DNA of 64,000 bases from an uncultured Porphyromonadaceae bacterium (GCA_900544305.1 UQUV01000005.1:54708-118707); one strand, 5' to 3'; numbered from the stretch's first letter, positions 51,788 to 61,070 are shown. Notes: generated by a model from the letters alone, not told the origin. Program-made: numbers and translations.

Positions 51788-52903
51788 ATGATACTCAAGA
51801 GTCTGTCCATATTGAACTACAAGAATATTGCCGAGGCTTCGCTGGAGTTTTCGGCAAAGGTGAACTGCCTGTTGGGCAACAACGGGATGGGCAAGACGAA
51901 TATTCTTGACGCTATCCACTATTTGAGCTTCTGCAAGAGCGGACTCGACCGTACGGATGCGAACACGGTGCGCTACGGCGAGGAGTTCATGCTGCTGCAG
52001 GGCGAATATGAACGCAACGGCAAGCAGGAAAACATTTCGTGCGCCATCCAGAAAGGCAAAAAGAAGGCGGTGAAACGCAACGGCAAGGAATACCGCAAGC
52101 TGAGCGAGCATATCGGCCTGCTTCCGCTGGTGATGGTTTCACCAAACGACTGGAACCTGATTCAGGGCGGCAGCGAGGAACGTCGCCGGCTTATCGACCA
52201 GATTATCTCGCAAGGAAACGGCGGCTATCTGGATGCGCTCATCCGCTACGGCAAGGGTATCGAACAGCGCAACGCCATGCTGAAACAGGGCTACAGCGAC
52301 CCACTGCTCTATGAATCGGTTGACGGCTATATCTGCGAGGCGGCTACGGAAATCCACCGTGCCCGCAAGGAGTGGATTGAGCAGTTTACACCTATCTTCA
52401 TGCGCTACTACAATGCGATAGGCAACTGCAACGAAACCGTCAGACTCGACTATCGAAGCGAATTGAACGAACGCAGCTGTGCCGACGTGCTCCGCAGCAA
52501 CTTCGGCAAGGACCACGTGCTGGGCTATACGTCGCAGGGCGTACACCGCGACGACATCGAACTGATGCTCGGCGATGCGCTCATGCGCAAAACGGGCTCG
52601 CAGGGACAATGCAAAACCTACACGATAGCGCTGCGCTTCGCACAGTTTGAGTTTTTGAAAAAAGAAGCGGGCATCACGCCGCTATTGCTGCTCGACGACA
52701 TTTTCGACAAGCTCGACGCGCTGCGCGTGGCCAATATTATGCGTATCGTGTCGGAACCTTCGTTCGGACAGATTTTTATTTCCGACACCAACCGCCAGCA
52801 TATCGACGAAACCATCCAGACCGTAGGCAGCGACTACCGGATTTTCCTCGTCGACCACGGCGAATGCAAACCATTGGACGAACATGAAATCGACAGACGC
52901 TAA
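51788..52903 (+). CDS. recF: RecF, DNA replication and repair ATPase
   Basis: A 371-residue SMC-like ATPase that loads RecA at gaps together with RecO and RecR. Walker A is LLGNNGMGKTNIL (about 28-40), the signature is in KTGSQGQCKTY, and Walker B is LLLLDDIFDKLD. It is the first gene of a plus-strand run with a 20-nt overlap to the DUF721 gene. Confidence 0.95.
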   Translation: MILKSLSILNYKNIAEASLEFSAKVNCLLGNNGMGKTNILDAIHYLSFCKSGLDRTDANTVRYGEEFMLLQGEYERNGKQENISCAIQKGKKKAVKRNGKEYRKLSEHIGLLPLVMVSPNDWNLIQGGSEERRRLIDQIISQGNGGYLDALIRYGKGIEQRNAMLKQGYSDPLLYESVDGYICEAATEIHRARKEWIEQFTPIFMRYYNAIGNCNETVRLDYRSELNERSCADVLRSNFGKDHVLGYTSQGVHRDDIELMLGDALMRKTGSQGQCKTYTIALRFAQFEFLKKEAGITPLLLLDDIFDKLDALRVANIMRIVSEPSFGQIFISDTNRQHIDETIQTVGSDYRIFLVDHGECKPLDEHEIDRR

Positions 52904-53174
52904 ATCCATCGGAGAAATCATGGCGGAATACCTCAATCCCGCCAAGCTCGACGACAGCATCAATGCCCGCCGACTGGAAGCGTTGTGGCCGGAAGTGGTG
53001 GGACCCTACATCAACCGCCAGACCGTCCGCCGGTTTGTCAGCCACAGAAAACTTTATGTACAGATAACTTCCGCACCTCTGCGCAACGAGCTTATGCTCA
53101 ACCGCTCGTCGCTCGTAAGGCGGCTGAACGAAATCACAGGCGCCGACGTTATCGATGATATAATATTCAGATAA
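52884..53174 (+). CDS. DUF721 (DciA-like) protein
   Basis: A 96-residue protein of the DUF721 family, often next to recF and related to DciA, a helicase-loading factor in many bacteria. KSIGEIMAEYL, LWPEVVGPYINRQT and the LYVQITSAPLRNELMLNRSSLVRRLNE segment are typical. It overlaps recF by 20 nt. A role in replication is inferred from family and context. Confidence 0.85.
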   Translation: MKSTDAKSIGEIMAEYLNPAKLDDSINARRLEALWPEVVGPYINRQTVRRFVSHRKLYVQITSAPLRNELMLNRSSLVRRLNEITGADVIDDIIFR

Positions 53175-53177
53175 GCT

Positions 53178-53660
53178 ATGAAAGAGAACAAAAAAGCAGT
53201 AAAAATGGAAGAATCACCGGCATTCCGCCATTCCATACCGGTGCAGATGCGTTTCAACGACATAGACGTACTGGGACATATCAACAACTCTGTGTATTTT
53301 TCCTATTATGACTTAGGAAAAACAGCCTATTTTACCACTATCCGCAAGGAACTGCTCGACTGGCAGCGCGCTGATGTGGTGGTGGCAAATGTCAACTGCA
53401 ATTTCTATGCCCCCGTCTATTTCGGGGAACCCATTTCCGTGACTACGCGCGTGGAATCCATCCACGAAAAGAGCTTCAAGCTCCACCAGCGCATCGTGAA
53501 CCTTTCCACAAAGGAAATAAAGAGCGAATGCGTGACCATCATGGTGGGCTACGACATCAAGAACCACTGCTCTGCCAAGTTGTCGGCGGCATGGGTAAAG
53601 GCCATCTGCGACTATGAGGGCCGCAACCTTCTCGAATCGTCAAACGAAGAAAACGAATAA
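53178..53660 (+). CDS. Acyl-CoA/ACP thioesterase, 4HBT hot-dog fold
   Basis: A 160-residue hot-dog-fold thioesterase. The QMRFNDIDVLGHINNSVYFSYYDLG segment holds the catalytic Asp typical of the YbgC/4-hydroxybenzoyl-CoA thioesterase group. It begins 3 nt after the DUF721 gene. The acyl substrate is unknown. Confidence 0.85.
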   Translation: MKENKKAVKMEESPAFRHSIPVQMRFNDIDVLGHINNSVYFSYYDLGKTAYFTTIRKELLDWQRADVVVANVNCNFYAPVYFGEPISVTTRVESIHEKSFKLHQRIVNLSTKEIKSECVTIMVGYDIKNHCSAKLSAAWVKAICDYEGRNLLESSNEENE

Positions 53661-53673
53661 AAAACGACTCTAT

Positions 53674-54285
53674 ATGATTGACATCAAACAGTCCATGCAA
53701 GAAATTCTTGCTGCTGAAAGCAAGGCTGTAGCCAATATCCCCGTCACCGACGGATACGAAAAGGCTGTGGCCATGATTGTGGAACAAGTGTGGAACAAAC
53801 AGGGCAAGCTCATCACTTCCGGCATGGGAAAGGCCGGACAGATTGCCATGAACATTGCCACCACCTTCTCTTCAACCGGTATTCCGGCTGTATTCCTTCA
53901 CCCGAGCGAAGCACAGCACGGCGACCTCGGCGTAATGCAGCGCAACGACATCATGCTCCTGCTTTCCAACTCGGGCAAGACCCGCGAAATCATCGAGCTT
54001 GTAGCCCTTGCCAAACGCATGAACCCGGAACTGCAAATCATTGTCATCACAGGCAACAACAACAGCGAACTTGCCGAAATATCCGACATCTGCCTCTGGA
54101 CAGGCAACTCGCCGGAAGTTTGTCCGCTCGGACTGACTCCAACCACGAGCACAACGCTGATGACGGTAATCGGTGACGTGCTTGTCGTCAACGTGATGAA
54201 AACAACCGGATTCACAAAAGAAATGTACGCCATGCGCCACCACGGCGGCTACCTCGGCGTAAAAAGCCGCGGAGAAAACCAATAA
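53674..54285 (+). CDS. SIS-domain sugar phosphate isomerase (arabinose-5-phosphate isomerase-like)
   Basis: A 203-residue protein consisting of a single SIS domain, lacking the CBS pair of E. coli KdsD. Known Bacteroides arabinose-5-phosphate isomerases are also CBS-less. Motifs: LITSGMGKAGQIAMNIATTFSSTGIPAVFLHPSEAQHGDLG, the SNSGKTREI loop and PTTSTTLMTVIGD. It converts ribulose-5-P to arabinose-5-P for Kdo synthesis. The ATG chosen is 13 nt after the thioesterase gene. Confidence 0.82.
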   Translation: MIDIKQSMQEILAAESKAVANIPVTDGYEKAVAMIVEQVWNKQGKLITSGMGKAGQIAMNIATTFSSTGIPAVFLHPSEAQHGDLGVMQRNDIMLLLSNSGKTREIIELVALAKRMNPELQIIVITGNNNSELAEISDICLWTGNSPEVCPLGLTPTTSTTLMTVIGDVLVVNVMKTTGFTKEMYAMRHHGGYLGVKSRGENQ

Positions 54286-54291
54286 GGAAAG

Positions 54292-55212
54292 ATGAGAAAA
54301 GTCATTGCTATCGGACAATCGTCGCTCGACATTATCCACATCGACGGAAAACCGGCGGCTTCGTTCACCGGCGGCCGCATTGCCAACATGGCGGCTTCGC
54401 TGGCACGCCTGGGACATCAGGTGGAATATGTGAGCGAATGCGCCAACGACAGCGTCGGCGACATGATTGTCGATTTCCTGAGAACAAACGGAGTAGGGGT
54501 AGCATCGGTCGACCGCTACACCGACGGACTTTCGCAGGTTTCGCTGATATTCAACTATTCCGACGGAAGAACCACCTATTCCGAATACCGCAAATATCCA
54601 ACGAACCGCTTCAACGTGCTCTGGCCGCGAATCGAGGAGGACGACATCGTTGTGTTCGGTGCCTACTTTGCCATCGAGGAAGACGTGCGCAAGCCGCTCC
54701 TCGAGCTGCTCAACTATGCAGTAGAGCGTAAGGCCATCATCGTCTACCTGCCGGGATTCCAGCCGGAACTGTGCAGCCGTATTACCCGTGTGATGCCTTC
54801 CATCCACGAGAACCTTGAGTTTGCCGACTTCGTGCTTGCCCGTGAATCGGACATGAAGAAAATCTACGAAAAGGAGGACTCGCTGCGCTGCTACAACGAC
54901 CACATTCTTTTCTACTGTCCGAATTTCCTGTTCGTGGCCAATGATTTCAATGTGACCATGCACGCGCCGAAAGGCGAATTCCAACAGGAATACAAGGGCG
55001 AGAAACCGAAAAACCAGTTGGGATGGCACGCTACCTTCTGTGCAGGCATCGTACACGGACTGCTGAAACACGGCATACTCCGAAGCACGCTGAATGAAGT
55101 GAGCACCGAAACGTGGGCCGACATCGTGCAGACGGCACTTGCCTGTGCCGCCGACAGTTCGCACACCCACCGAAATACAGTTTCCGACGAAATTGTCAAC
55201 AAGCTGAAATAA
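54292..55212 (+). CDS. PfkB-fold protein with altered active site
   Basis: A 306-residue member of the PfkB/ribokinase family. Motif 1, GGRIANMAASLARLG (about 27-41), is normal. At motif 2 the usual GAGD reads GWHA (residues 244-247 in GWHATFCAG), so the catalytic Asp is Ala247. It therefore probably binds a sugar or nucleotide without phosphorylating it, or acts by another mechanism. It sits between the SIS isomerase gene (6 nt) and the helical-repeat gene (15 nt), pointing to a role in sugar metabolism or regulation. Confidence 0.8.
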   Translation: MRKVIAIGQSSLDIIHIDGKPAASFTGGRIANMAASLARLGHQVEYVSECANDSVGDMIVDFLRTNGVGVASVDRYTDGLSQVSLIFNYSDGRTTYSEYRKYPTNRFNVLWPRIEEDDIVVFGAYFAIEEDVRKPLLELLNYAVERKAIIVYLPGFQPELCSRITRVMPSIHENLEFADFVLARESDMKKIYEKEDSLRCYNDHILFYCPNFLFVANDFNVTMHAPKGEFQQEYKGEKPKNQLGWHATFCAGIVHGLLKHGILRSTLNEVSTETWADIVQTALACAADSSHTHRNTVSDEIVNKLK

Positions 55213-55227
55213 CAAACGATTGCCAAC

Positions 55228-56157
55228 ATGAAGCAGCTTCCGTTCCAACTCACCTACATGCCACCTACGGCTGCCGAAGCAGTTTTCTGCCCGGCTGAAA
55301 CCGCACGGCTTGCCCTTATCGAAGAAGTGGAAAAAGGCAACATAGCCGAAGCCGAATCGCTTTTTGAAAGCACCGTGCTCCCCAAACCCGAAGCGGCAGA
55401 AACGCTTGTCCATGCCTCCTGTTTCCAGATAGGCGCATGGATTGCCGTCGCTCTTCAGCAATACGAAAAAGCCGGAGAACGCATCGTAGGCTCATTGCAG
55501 CTGCTTGCAGCCTGCGACAACAAGAAGAATACGGAAGTGACGGCCATGACCGCCGCCCTGCTTTACGACTATGCCGTCCTGTGCCACAACAACCGCCGCA
55601 AGACGAAGGCGGAAAAAGCGCTCGGAAAAGCATCGGCCATCTACAACCGGCTGCAAAAAAGCCAGTCGGAACGCTTCGTAGAGGCAGCCGCCTATACAGC
55701 CGCAGCCACAACTGAGATTTACCGTTCGAAAATCAAGATGCTCAACACGCTCGCCCACCATCAGGCAGCGACGGAATACTATACGGATGCCGTCAAGTCG
55801 GGCGCAGCCGAAGCTATGAACAGCCTGATTAACTCCATTTCGAAGGAAGCCGAAACCATGTTTGAAATGGAACACTACCGCACAGCCGTACGCCTCTACA
55901 CGAAAGCCGTGCGCTATCAACAGAAACTCAGTCCGAAATTCGGCATAAAAGAACTCCGGCTGTCGCTTCAGCTTGCCGAAGCACTGCTCTATCTGCCCAT
56001 GCGGAAAGAAACCGGCATCCGGCTGCTGGAAACCCTTCAGGCATCAGCCAAAAAACTGAAAGCCGAAAAGGAACTGGAGAAAATCAACGCCTACCTCAAC
56101 GGACAACTGAAGGCAGAATCCAGCATTACAGCCTTTTTTAAGAATTTAATTTCATAA
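55228..56157 (+). CDS. TPR-like helical repeat protein
   Basis: A 309-residue protein, largely alpha-helical with tetratricopeptide-like repeats (e.g. ALLYDYAVLCHNNRRKTKAEKALGKASAIYN and YRTAVRLYTKAVRYQQKL). No signal peptide. It is part of the recF-to-ribH run. I recognise no specific function. Confidence 0.6.
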   Translation: MKQLPFQLTYMPPTAAEAVFCPAETARLALIEEVEKGNIAEAESLFESTVLPKPEAAETLVHASCFQIGAWIAVALQQYEKAGERIVGSLQLLAACDNKKNTEVTAMTAALLYDYAVLCHNNRRKTKAEKALGKASAIYNRLQKSQSERFVEAAAYTAAATTEIYRSKIKMLNTLAHHQAATEYYTDAVKSGAAEAMNSLINSISKEAETMFEMEHYRTAVRLYTKAVRYQQKLSPKFGIKELRLSLQLAEALLYLPMRKETGIRLLETLQASAKKLKAEKELEKINAYLNGQLKAESSITAFFKNLIS

Positions 56158-56176
56158 CCAATAAAAAACTGCAACT

Positions 56177-56662
56177 ATGTCTACAGAATTAAGAGCTGAA
56201 CACAAACCCGAAACCCCGCTTCCAAAAATAAAGGATCTGAAAGTGGGTATCGTCGTAGCCGAATGGAACAGCCATATCACCAACGCTCTCCGCGACGGCG
56301 CTTTGGAAGTATTCAAGCGTGAAGGCTATCCGGAAGAAAACATCATTGTCCGCTATGTGCCGGGAAGCGTGGAACTCACCTTCGGTGCAGCCTGCATGAT
56401 TCAGGACACGGAAGTGGATGCCGTCATCGTTTTCGGCTGCGTCATCCGTGGAGGAACACCTCACTTTGACTACGTTTGTGACAGCGTGACACAAGGCATC
56501 ACCACCCTCAACGCCAACGGTGATATCCCTGTCATTTTCGGTGTGCTGACAACCGACAACGAAGAACAGGCACTCGAACGCGCCGGCGGAAAATTGGGAA
56601 ACAAGGGTTCGGAAGCTGCTGAAGCCGCCATCAAAATGGTGAATTTCTATCAGACACTTTAG
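56177..56662 (+). CDS. ribH: 6,7-dimethyl-8-ribityllumazine synthase
   Basis: A 161-residue lumazine synthase, condensing 5-amino-6-ribitylaminouracil with 3,4-dihydroxy-2-butanone 4-phosphate in riboflavin synthesis. VVAEWNSHIT binds the ribityl moiety; the catalytic His is in GGTPHFDYVC. It usually forms a 60-mer or pentamers. No FMN riboswitch is visible in the 19-nt gap upstream. Other rib genes are not in the window. Confidence 0.95.
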   Translation: MSTELRAEHKPETPLPKIKDLKVGIVVAEWNSHITNALRDGALEVFKREGYPEENIIVRYVPGSVELTFGAACMIQDTEVDAVIVFGCVIRGGTPHFDYVCDSVTQGITTLNANGDIPVIFGVLTTDNEEQALERAGGKLGNKGSEAAEAAIKMVNFYQTL

Positions 56663-56724
56663 TCGGAAAACGGACTTTGCAGCAACTTTACCAACAAAAA
56701 GCGGAAAAAATTGCGAAAAAATGC

Positions 56725-56765
56725 ACGACGAGTATTGCACAATTAAAATATTCGTCGTACATTTG
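56725..56765 (+). promoter_or_regulatory. Promoter of the tRNA pair overlapped by an inverted repeat
   Basis: ATTG (56734-56737), 20-bp spacer and TACATTTG (56758-56765) make a promoter for tRNA-Tyr. The inverted repeat ACGACGAGTATT (56725-56736)/AATATTCGTCGT (56747-56758) with one G-T covers the -33 box and reaches the -7 box. It may end ribH or act as an operator. Confidence 0.6.
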
Positions 56766-56782
56766 CATCGCAATTAGCACAA

Positions 56783-56865
56783 GGGCGAATACCAGAGTGG
56801 CCAAATGGGGCAGACTGTAAATCTGCTGGCTTATGCCTTCGGTGGTTCGAATCCATCTTCGCCCA
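56783..56865 (+). tRNA. tRNA-Tyr (anticodon GTA)
   Basis: An 83-nt class II tRNA: acceptor GGGCGAA/TTCGCCC with discriminator A, anticodon stem GCAGA/TCTGC, loop CTGTAAA with GTA at 56817-56819, and a long variable arm. The 3' CCA is not encoded. Confidence 0.97.
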
Positions 56866-56883
56866 CTTCCTCCTTAATTTACT

Positions 56884-56956
56884 GCGGAAGTAGCTCAGTT
56901 GATAGAGCATCAGCCTTCCAAGCTGAGGGTCGCGAGTTTGAGCCTCGTCTTCCGCT
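56884..56956 (+). tRNA. tRNA-Gly (anticodon TCC)
   Basis: A 73-nt tRNA: acceptor GCGGAAG/CTTCCGC with discriminator T, anticodon stem TCAGC/GCTGA and loop CTTCCAA (TCC). It follows tRNA-Tyr by 18 nt and is probably co-transcribed. No CCA encoded. Confidence 0.97.
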
Positions 56957-56957
56957 C

Positions 56958-56991
56958 AAAAAACCTCGAAAGTCCTTTTCGAGGTTTTTTT
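56958..56991 (+). terminator. Terminator of the tRNA operon
   Basis: AAAAAACCTCGAAAG pairs with CTTTTCGAGGTTTTTT around a TC loop, directly after tRNA-Gly. Confidence 0.9.
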
Positions 56992-57100
56992 GTATCCGTA
57001 CGTTTCCTACATTTCCCTACTAAAAGTTGGCTGCCCTACCGGTGTCGGGTATCAAATAAATTCGTAGATTTGTATCCGGAAACAAGAAAACAGCCATACA

Positions 57101-58291
57101 ATGTCACCGGATACCAAATTAAGCCCTGCTAAAAAAGCAATCGTAGGAGTGCAATTTCTGTTTGTTGCGTTCGGAGCAACCGTTTTAGTCCCGCTACTGG
57201 TAGGCATGGACCCGTCGACAGCCCTTTTTGTCGCCGGCGTAGGAACACTGATATTCCATTTGGTCACCAAAGGAATCGTCCCAATCTTTCTCGGCAGCAG
57301 CTTTGCCTTCATTGCCCCCATCATCACTGCCACACAGCTCTACGGCCTTTCTGGCACGCTTTCCGGACTTATCGGCGTAGCATTGGTCTATTTCATTACA
57401 AGTGCCTTGGTGAAATGGCAGGACATCAAAATCATTGAAAAACTGTTTCCTCCCGTCGTAGTCGGCCCTGTCATCATCCTCATCGGCCTGTCACTGGCCA
57501 AAACAGGAGTTTCGATGGCTGAATCCAACTGGATAATAGCCCTCATTTCCCTTATTACCGCCGTTTTCGTTTCAATTAAGGCAAAAGGACTGCTGCGTCT
57601 TATTCCTATATTCTGCGGAATCATTGCCGGCTACATCACAGCCCTGCTGTTCTTCGAAGTTGACCTCAAGCCCGTACGCGATGCCGCCTGGTTCAGCCTT
57701 CCGCAATTCACATTTCCCGAAATATCCTGGGAACCCATACTGTTTATGATTCCCGTGGCCATAGCTCCCGTCATCGAGCATATCGGCGACGTCTATGTCG
57801 TCAAATCCGTAACCGGTAAGAACTTCATCAAATCACCGGGTCTGCACCGCACGCTGTTCGGCGACGGACTTGCCTGTCTTTTTGCGGGAATTGTCGGTGG
57901 ACCTCCCGTAACCACCTATTCGGAAGTAACCGGCGCCATGTCCATCACCAAGATAACCGACCCGCAGGTAATCCGCATAGCGGCCGTAACGGCTATTCTT
58001 TTCTCCGTAATAGGGAAAATAAGTGCGCTGCTCAAATCCATTCCTGAAGCCGTATTGGGCGGAATTATGCTGCTCCTTTTCGGAACAATTGCCTGTGCCG
58101 GCATCAACAACATGATTCAAAACCGGCTTGACTTGAGCAACACGCGCAACATCGTGATAATATCCCTTACACTCACTGTCGGTATCGGAGGCGTAACGCT
58201 GTCACTCGGCAATTTCTCGCTGACAGGAATCGGGCTGGCCGCCATCGTAGGCGTAGTTCTCAACCTCATTCTGCCGAAAGCAGAAAAATAA
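57101..58291 (+). CDS. Uracil/xanthine permease family transporter
   Basis: A 396-residue inner-membrane protein of the NCS2 (nucleobase-ascorbate) family, probably a uracil:proton symporter like UraA. About 12-14 helices; PSTALFVAGVGTLIFHLVTKG, GSSFAFIAP, VIEHIGDVYVVKSVTGK and GGPPVTTYSEVTGAMSIT are diagnostic. A -7 box TAGATTTG lies at 57065-57072. It is followed by aroK after 18 nt. Confidence 0.9.
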   Translation: MSPDTKLSPAKKAIVGVQFLFVAFGATVLVPLLVGMDPSTALFVAGVGTLIFHLVTKGIVPIFLGSSFAFIAPIITATQLYGLSGTLSGLIGVALVYFITSALVKWQDIKIIEKLFPPVVVGPVIILIGLSLAKTGVSMAESNWIIALISLITAVFVSIKAKGLLRLIPIFCGIIAGYITALLFFEVDLKPVRDAAWFSLPQFTFPEISWEPILFMIPVAIAPVIEHIGDVYVVKSVTGKNFIKSPGLHRTLFGDGLACLFAGIVGGPPVTTYSEVTGAMSITKITDPQVIRIAAVTAILFSVIGKISALLKSIPEAVLGGIMLLLFGTIACAGINNMIQNRLDLSNTRNIVIISLTLTVGIGGVTLSLGNFSLTGIGLAAIVGVVLNLILPKAEK

Positions 58292-58309
58292 TATGCTATC
58301 TTTATCCTT

Positions 58310-58864
58310 ATGAAACCAATATTTCTCATCGGCTATATGGGTTCGGGAAAAACCACGCTCGGAAGAGTGCTGTCCCGACAACTGGGTTATGACTTCATCG
58401 ACCTTGACCTTTTCATCGAAAACCGCTACCACAAAAGCATTAAGGCCCTGTTTGCCGAACATGGCGACAACGGTTTCCGCGAAATCGAACGGCGCATTCT
58501 GAATGAAGTGTGCGACTTTGAAAACACCATCATCGCCTGTGGCGGAGGAACACCGTGCTTTTTCGACAATATGGAACTGATGAACAGCCACGGGCTGACC
58601 ATTTATCTGCACATTCCCATAGAGCGACTTTTCAAACGCCTCACCAAACCCAGCGCAAAAGCCAAACGCCCGGTGATTGCCAACAAGTCGGACGAGGAAC
58701 TGATGGAATTTATACGTGAAAACCTTCAGGCACGCGAAATGCATTACCAAAAGGCGGTCATATATTTCGACACGACAAATATCGAAACCGCTGCCGAAAC
58801 AGAAGTGACTGCAGCCTATTTGAAAAACATCATAGAAAAGTATCTGGAAAAAGAAAACGGCTAA
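58310..58864 (+). CDS. aroK: Shikimate kinase
   Basis: A 184-residue kinase of the shikimate pathway. Walker A GYMGSGKTT at 8-16, the DLDLFIENRY shikimate-binding segment, and the lid region in RLTKPSAKAKRPVI. Standard length. It is 18 nt after the permease gene; no further aro genes adjoin. Confidence 0.95.
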   Translation: MKPIFLIGYMGSGKTTLGRVLSRQLGYDFIDLDLFIENRYHKSIKALFAEHGDNGFREIERRILNEVCDFENTIIACGGGTPCFFDNMELMNSHGLTIYLHIPIERLFKRLTKPSAKAKRPVIANKSDEELMEFIRENLQAREMHYQKAVIYFDTTNIETAAETEVTAAYLKNIIEKYLEKENG

Positions 58865-58914
58865 TAAAGGAAATGCCGGAAAGAGAAAGTTGTCAATGGT
58901 TCTCTAAAAAATGC

Positions 58915-60705
58915 CTAAGCCAGATTCAGGCGATATTTCTTGATAAATGCGCTTGCCTTGGGATTGTTTTCCAGCACATCGGCAAGCAATTCGCGCTGTG
59001 TCCATAACTTTTCGCGCTCTCCCATTTCACGCACCACAACCTCCAGCTGTACCAAATCGTTCTGCAGGAAATCGCGGATAAACGAAAGCAGTTCGCGTTT
59101 CTTACGCTCATACACTTCCACCTGCGCCTGATTTTCCACCGTAAAACGATAGAGATTTTCACCCACAGCCTGCGGAAACGCCACCTTCATGGCATTGGTA
59201 AGAATAATCTCGTCAGGATGGGAAATTACAAATTCCCTCCAGGCATCCGTAAATTTTTCATACGAATAGTCGTTCTTTCTGACAGCGCTTACCACCGTTG
59301 CCTTTTCTTCCTTTACAACTTCCTGCACATGGTGCTTTTTCGACGATTCCTCCAGACTCTTCTTAATAGAAATGGAAGGAACGCCCACCAGCTTCTTGTT
59401 CGACAAATCGGTTATCTTATAGCCTCCGCCGGAAGTAACGGCCGGAGCAGGGGAGGGCTGTGGTTTCACAGAGTTCTGCACCGCTGCCCGGGGAGTTCCG
59501 GCAGATGGTGCAGGAGCAGCCGTTCTGACAGGTTGTGCACCGCCCTGAGGCGCGTTGTTCTGCAATTTTTCAACAGGACGTCCGCCTCCGCCCGGATTAA
59601 CCGGCGCGCCGCCACCAAACAGCTGGCATATCTTTATCAGTGTCAGTTCCACAAGAAACTGCTTGTTGGAAGAATCCTTGTAAGTCAAGTCGCAAGTGTT
59701 GCAAAGCTCCATGGCATTGAAAATCGCTCCCAGTTTGCAACGCGACATCTGCTCGCGGTAGCGTTCCGCCACATCGGCAGTCACTTCCACCAGTGAAGCC
59801 GTTTCGGGTGTCCGTGCCACCAGAAGTTCACGCAAGTGTGAAGCCAGTCCGTTGATAAACAGTTTGGAATCAAAACCGTGGTCGCGCACTTCCTTGTAGA
59901 GCAACAGCGACTGTTCTACATTTCCCTGCAAGAAAAAGTCGACAAGACGGAAATAATAGTCATAGTCCAGCAAGTTCAAATTGTCGATAGTCGCCTGATA
60001 GGTTACATTTCCACGCGAAGCCGCCACTACCTGGTCGAAAATCGACAAGGCATCGCGCATAGCACCGTCGGCCTTTTGTGCAATCACATTGAGAGCAGCC
60101 GGTTCAGCCGTATATCCCTCCTCATGCACAATATACTGCAACTGTTCGACAATATCGGCTACCGTTATGCTCTGAAAATCATATTTCTGACAGCGCGACA
60201 GAATAGTGGGCAGAATCTTCTGCTTTTCAGTCGTGGCAAGGATAAAAATCACATAGCTTGGCGGCTCTTCCAATGTCTTCAGAAAAGCATTGAAAGCCTG
60301 AACCGAAAGCATGTGCACCTCGTCGATAATGAATACGCGGTATTTTCCCGAAATAGGAGGAATACGGACCTGATCGGTCAGTTCGCGGATATCGTCGACA
60401 GAGTTGTTGGAAGCGGCATCCAGCTCCACAATGTTCAGCGAACGCTGCTCGTTGAAAGCCTTGCACGATTCGCACTGGTTACAGGGTTCGCCGTCGGCAC
60501 TCAAGTTCTCACAGTTGATTGCCTTCGCAAAAATACGTGCCGTAGTAGTTTTTCCCACACCACGCTGTCCGCAGAACAGATACGACTGGGCAAGCCTTCC
60601 CGTCAACACTGCATTTTTCAGTGTATTCGACAAAGCATGCTGACCAACAATCGTTTTGAACGACGAAGGGCGGTACTTCCGGGCCGATACAATATATTTT
60701 TCCAT
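58915..60705 (-). CDS. dnaX: DNA polymerase III subunits gamma and tau
   Basis: A 596-residue clamp-loader subunit. Walker A GQRGVGKTTTAR, zinc Cys set CNQCESC, Walker B FIIDEVHML and the SRC motif LSRCQKYDF are complete. A Pro/Gly/Ala-rich linker (about 380-440) leads to a C-terminal region (about 470-596). No frameshift signal for a gamma form is evident. Transcribed from repeat-borne promoters at 60804-60918. Confidence 0.97.
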   Translation of the reverse strand: MEKYIVSARKYRPSSFKTIVGQHALSNTLKNAVLTGRLAQSYLFCGQRGVGKTTTARIFAKAINCENLSADGEPCNQCESCKAFNEQRSLNIVELDAASNNSVDDIRELTDQVRIPPISGKYRVFIIDEVHMLSVQAFNAFLKTLEEPPSYVIFILATTEKQKILPTILSRCQKYDFQSITVADIVEQLQYIVHEEGYTAEPAALNVIAQKADGAMRDALSIFDQVVAASRGNVTYQATIDNLNLLDYDYYFRLVDFFLQGNVEQSLLLYKEVRDHGFDSKLFINGLASHLRELLVARTPETASLVEVTADVAERYREQMSRCKLGAIFNAMELCNTCDLTYKDSSNKQFLVELTLIKICQLFGGGAPVNPGGGGRPVEKLQNNAPQGGAQPVRTAAPAPSAGTPRAAVQNSVKPQPSPAPAVTSGGGYKITDLSNKKLVGVPSISIKKSLEESSKKHHVQEVVKEEKATVVSAVRKNDYSYEKFTDAWREFVISHPDEIILTNAMKVAFPQAVGENLYRFTVENQAQVEVYERKKRELLSFIRDFLQNDLVQLEVVVREMGEREKLWTQRELLADVLENNPKASAFIKKYRLNLA

Positions 60706-60803
60706 CCTATTCTTAACTTTTTATTGTATAAGACTTTCCGTTTTTTTAAATTCATTCATAACGAACTGATTTAATATCATTTACGAAAAAACTCTTATAT
60801 TTA

Positions 60804-60918
60804 CAAAGATAGTGAAAGGCGAGAGTAGAGGCAAAAGAAAACGGAGTTTTCAAATTTGACTATGCCGAGCCGCCTCCTATCTTCTACAAAGATAGTGAAA
60901 GACAAGCGGATAGACAAA
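60804..60918 (-). repeat. Intergenic repeat B with two tandem promoters
   Basis: A close relative of the element at 42927-43034, again with a full unit (from CAAAGATAGTGAAAGG) and a partial second unit (from 60887). On the minus strand each unit carries TTTG, a 20-bp spacer and TATCTTTG (60835-60804 and 60918-60887), feeding dnaX with a leader of about 90 nt. Confidence 0.75.
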
Positions 60919-61070
60919 TGAAAACCACAGTTTTCTTTATCCACTTGTTCGCTGTTGCTTATCAAAGAAACTACAATATGAAAGAGCAAAACTTAAAAAC
61001 TTCACTTTTAGCCCATTCACACCTGCGACTATATTTTACACAAAAATGTCGTTTAATTAAAACTAATTAC

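Noticed and set aside
53872..55461. 529-codon minus-strand frame across the SIS and PfkB-fold genes
   Set aside because: It spans three real plus-strand genes and has no recognisable domain.
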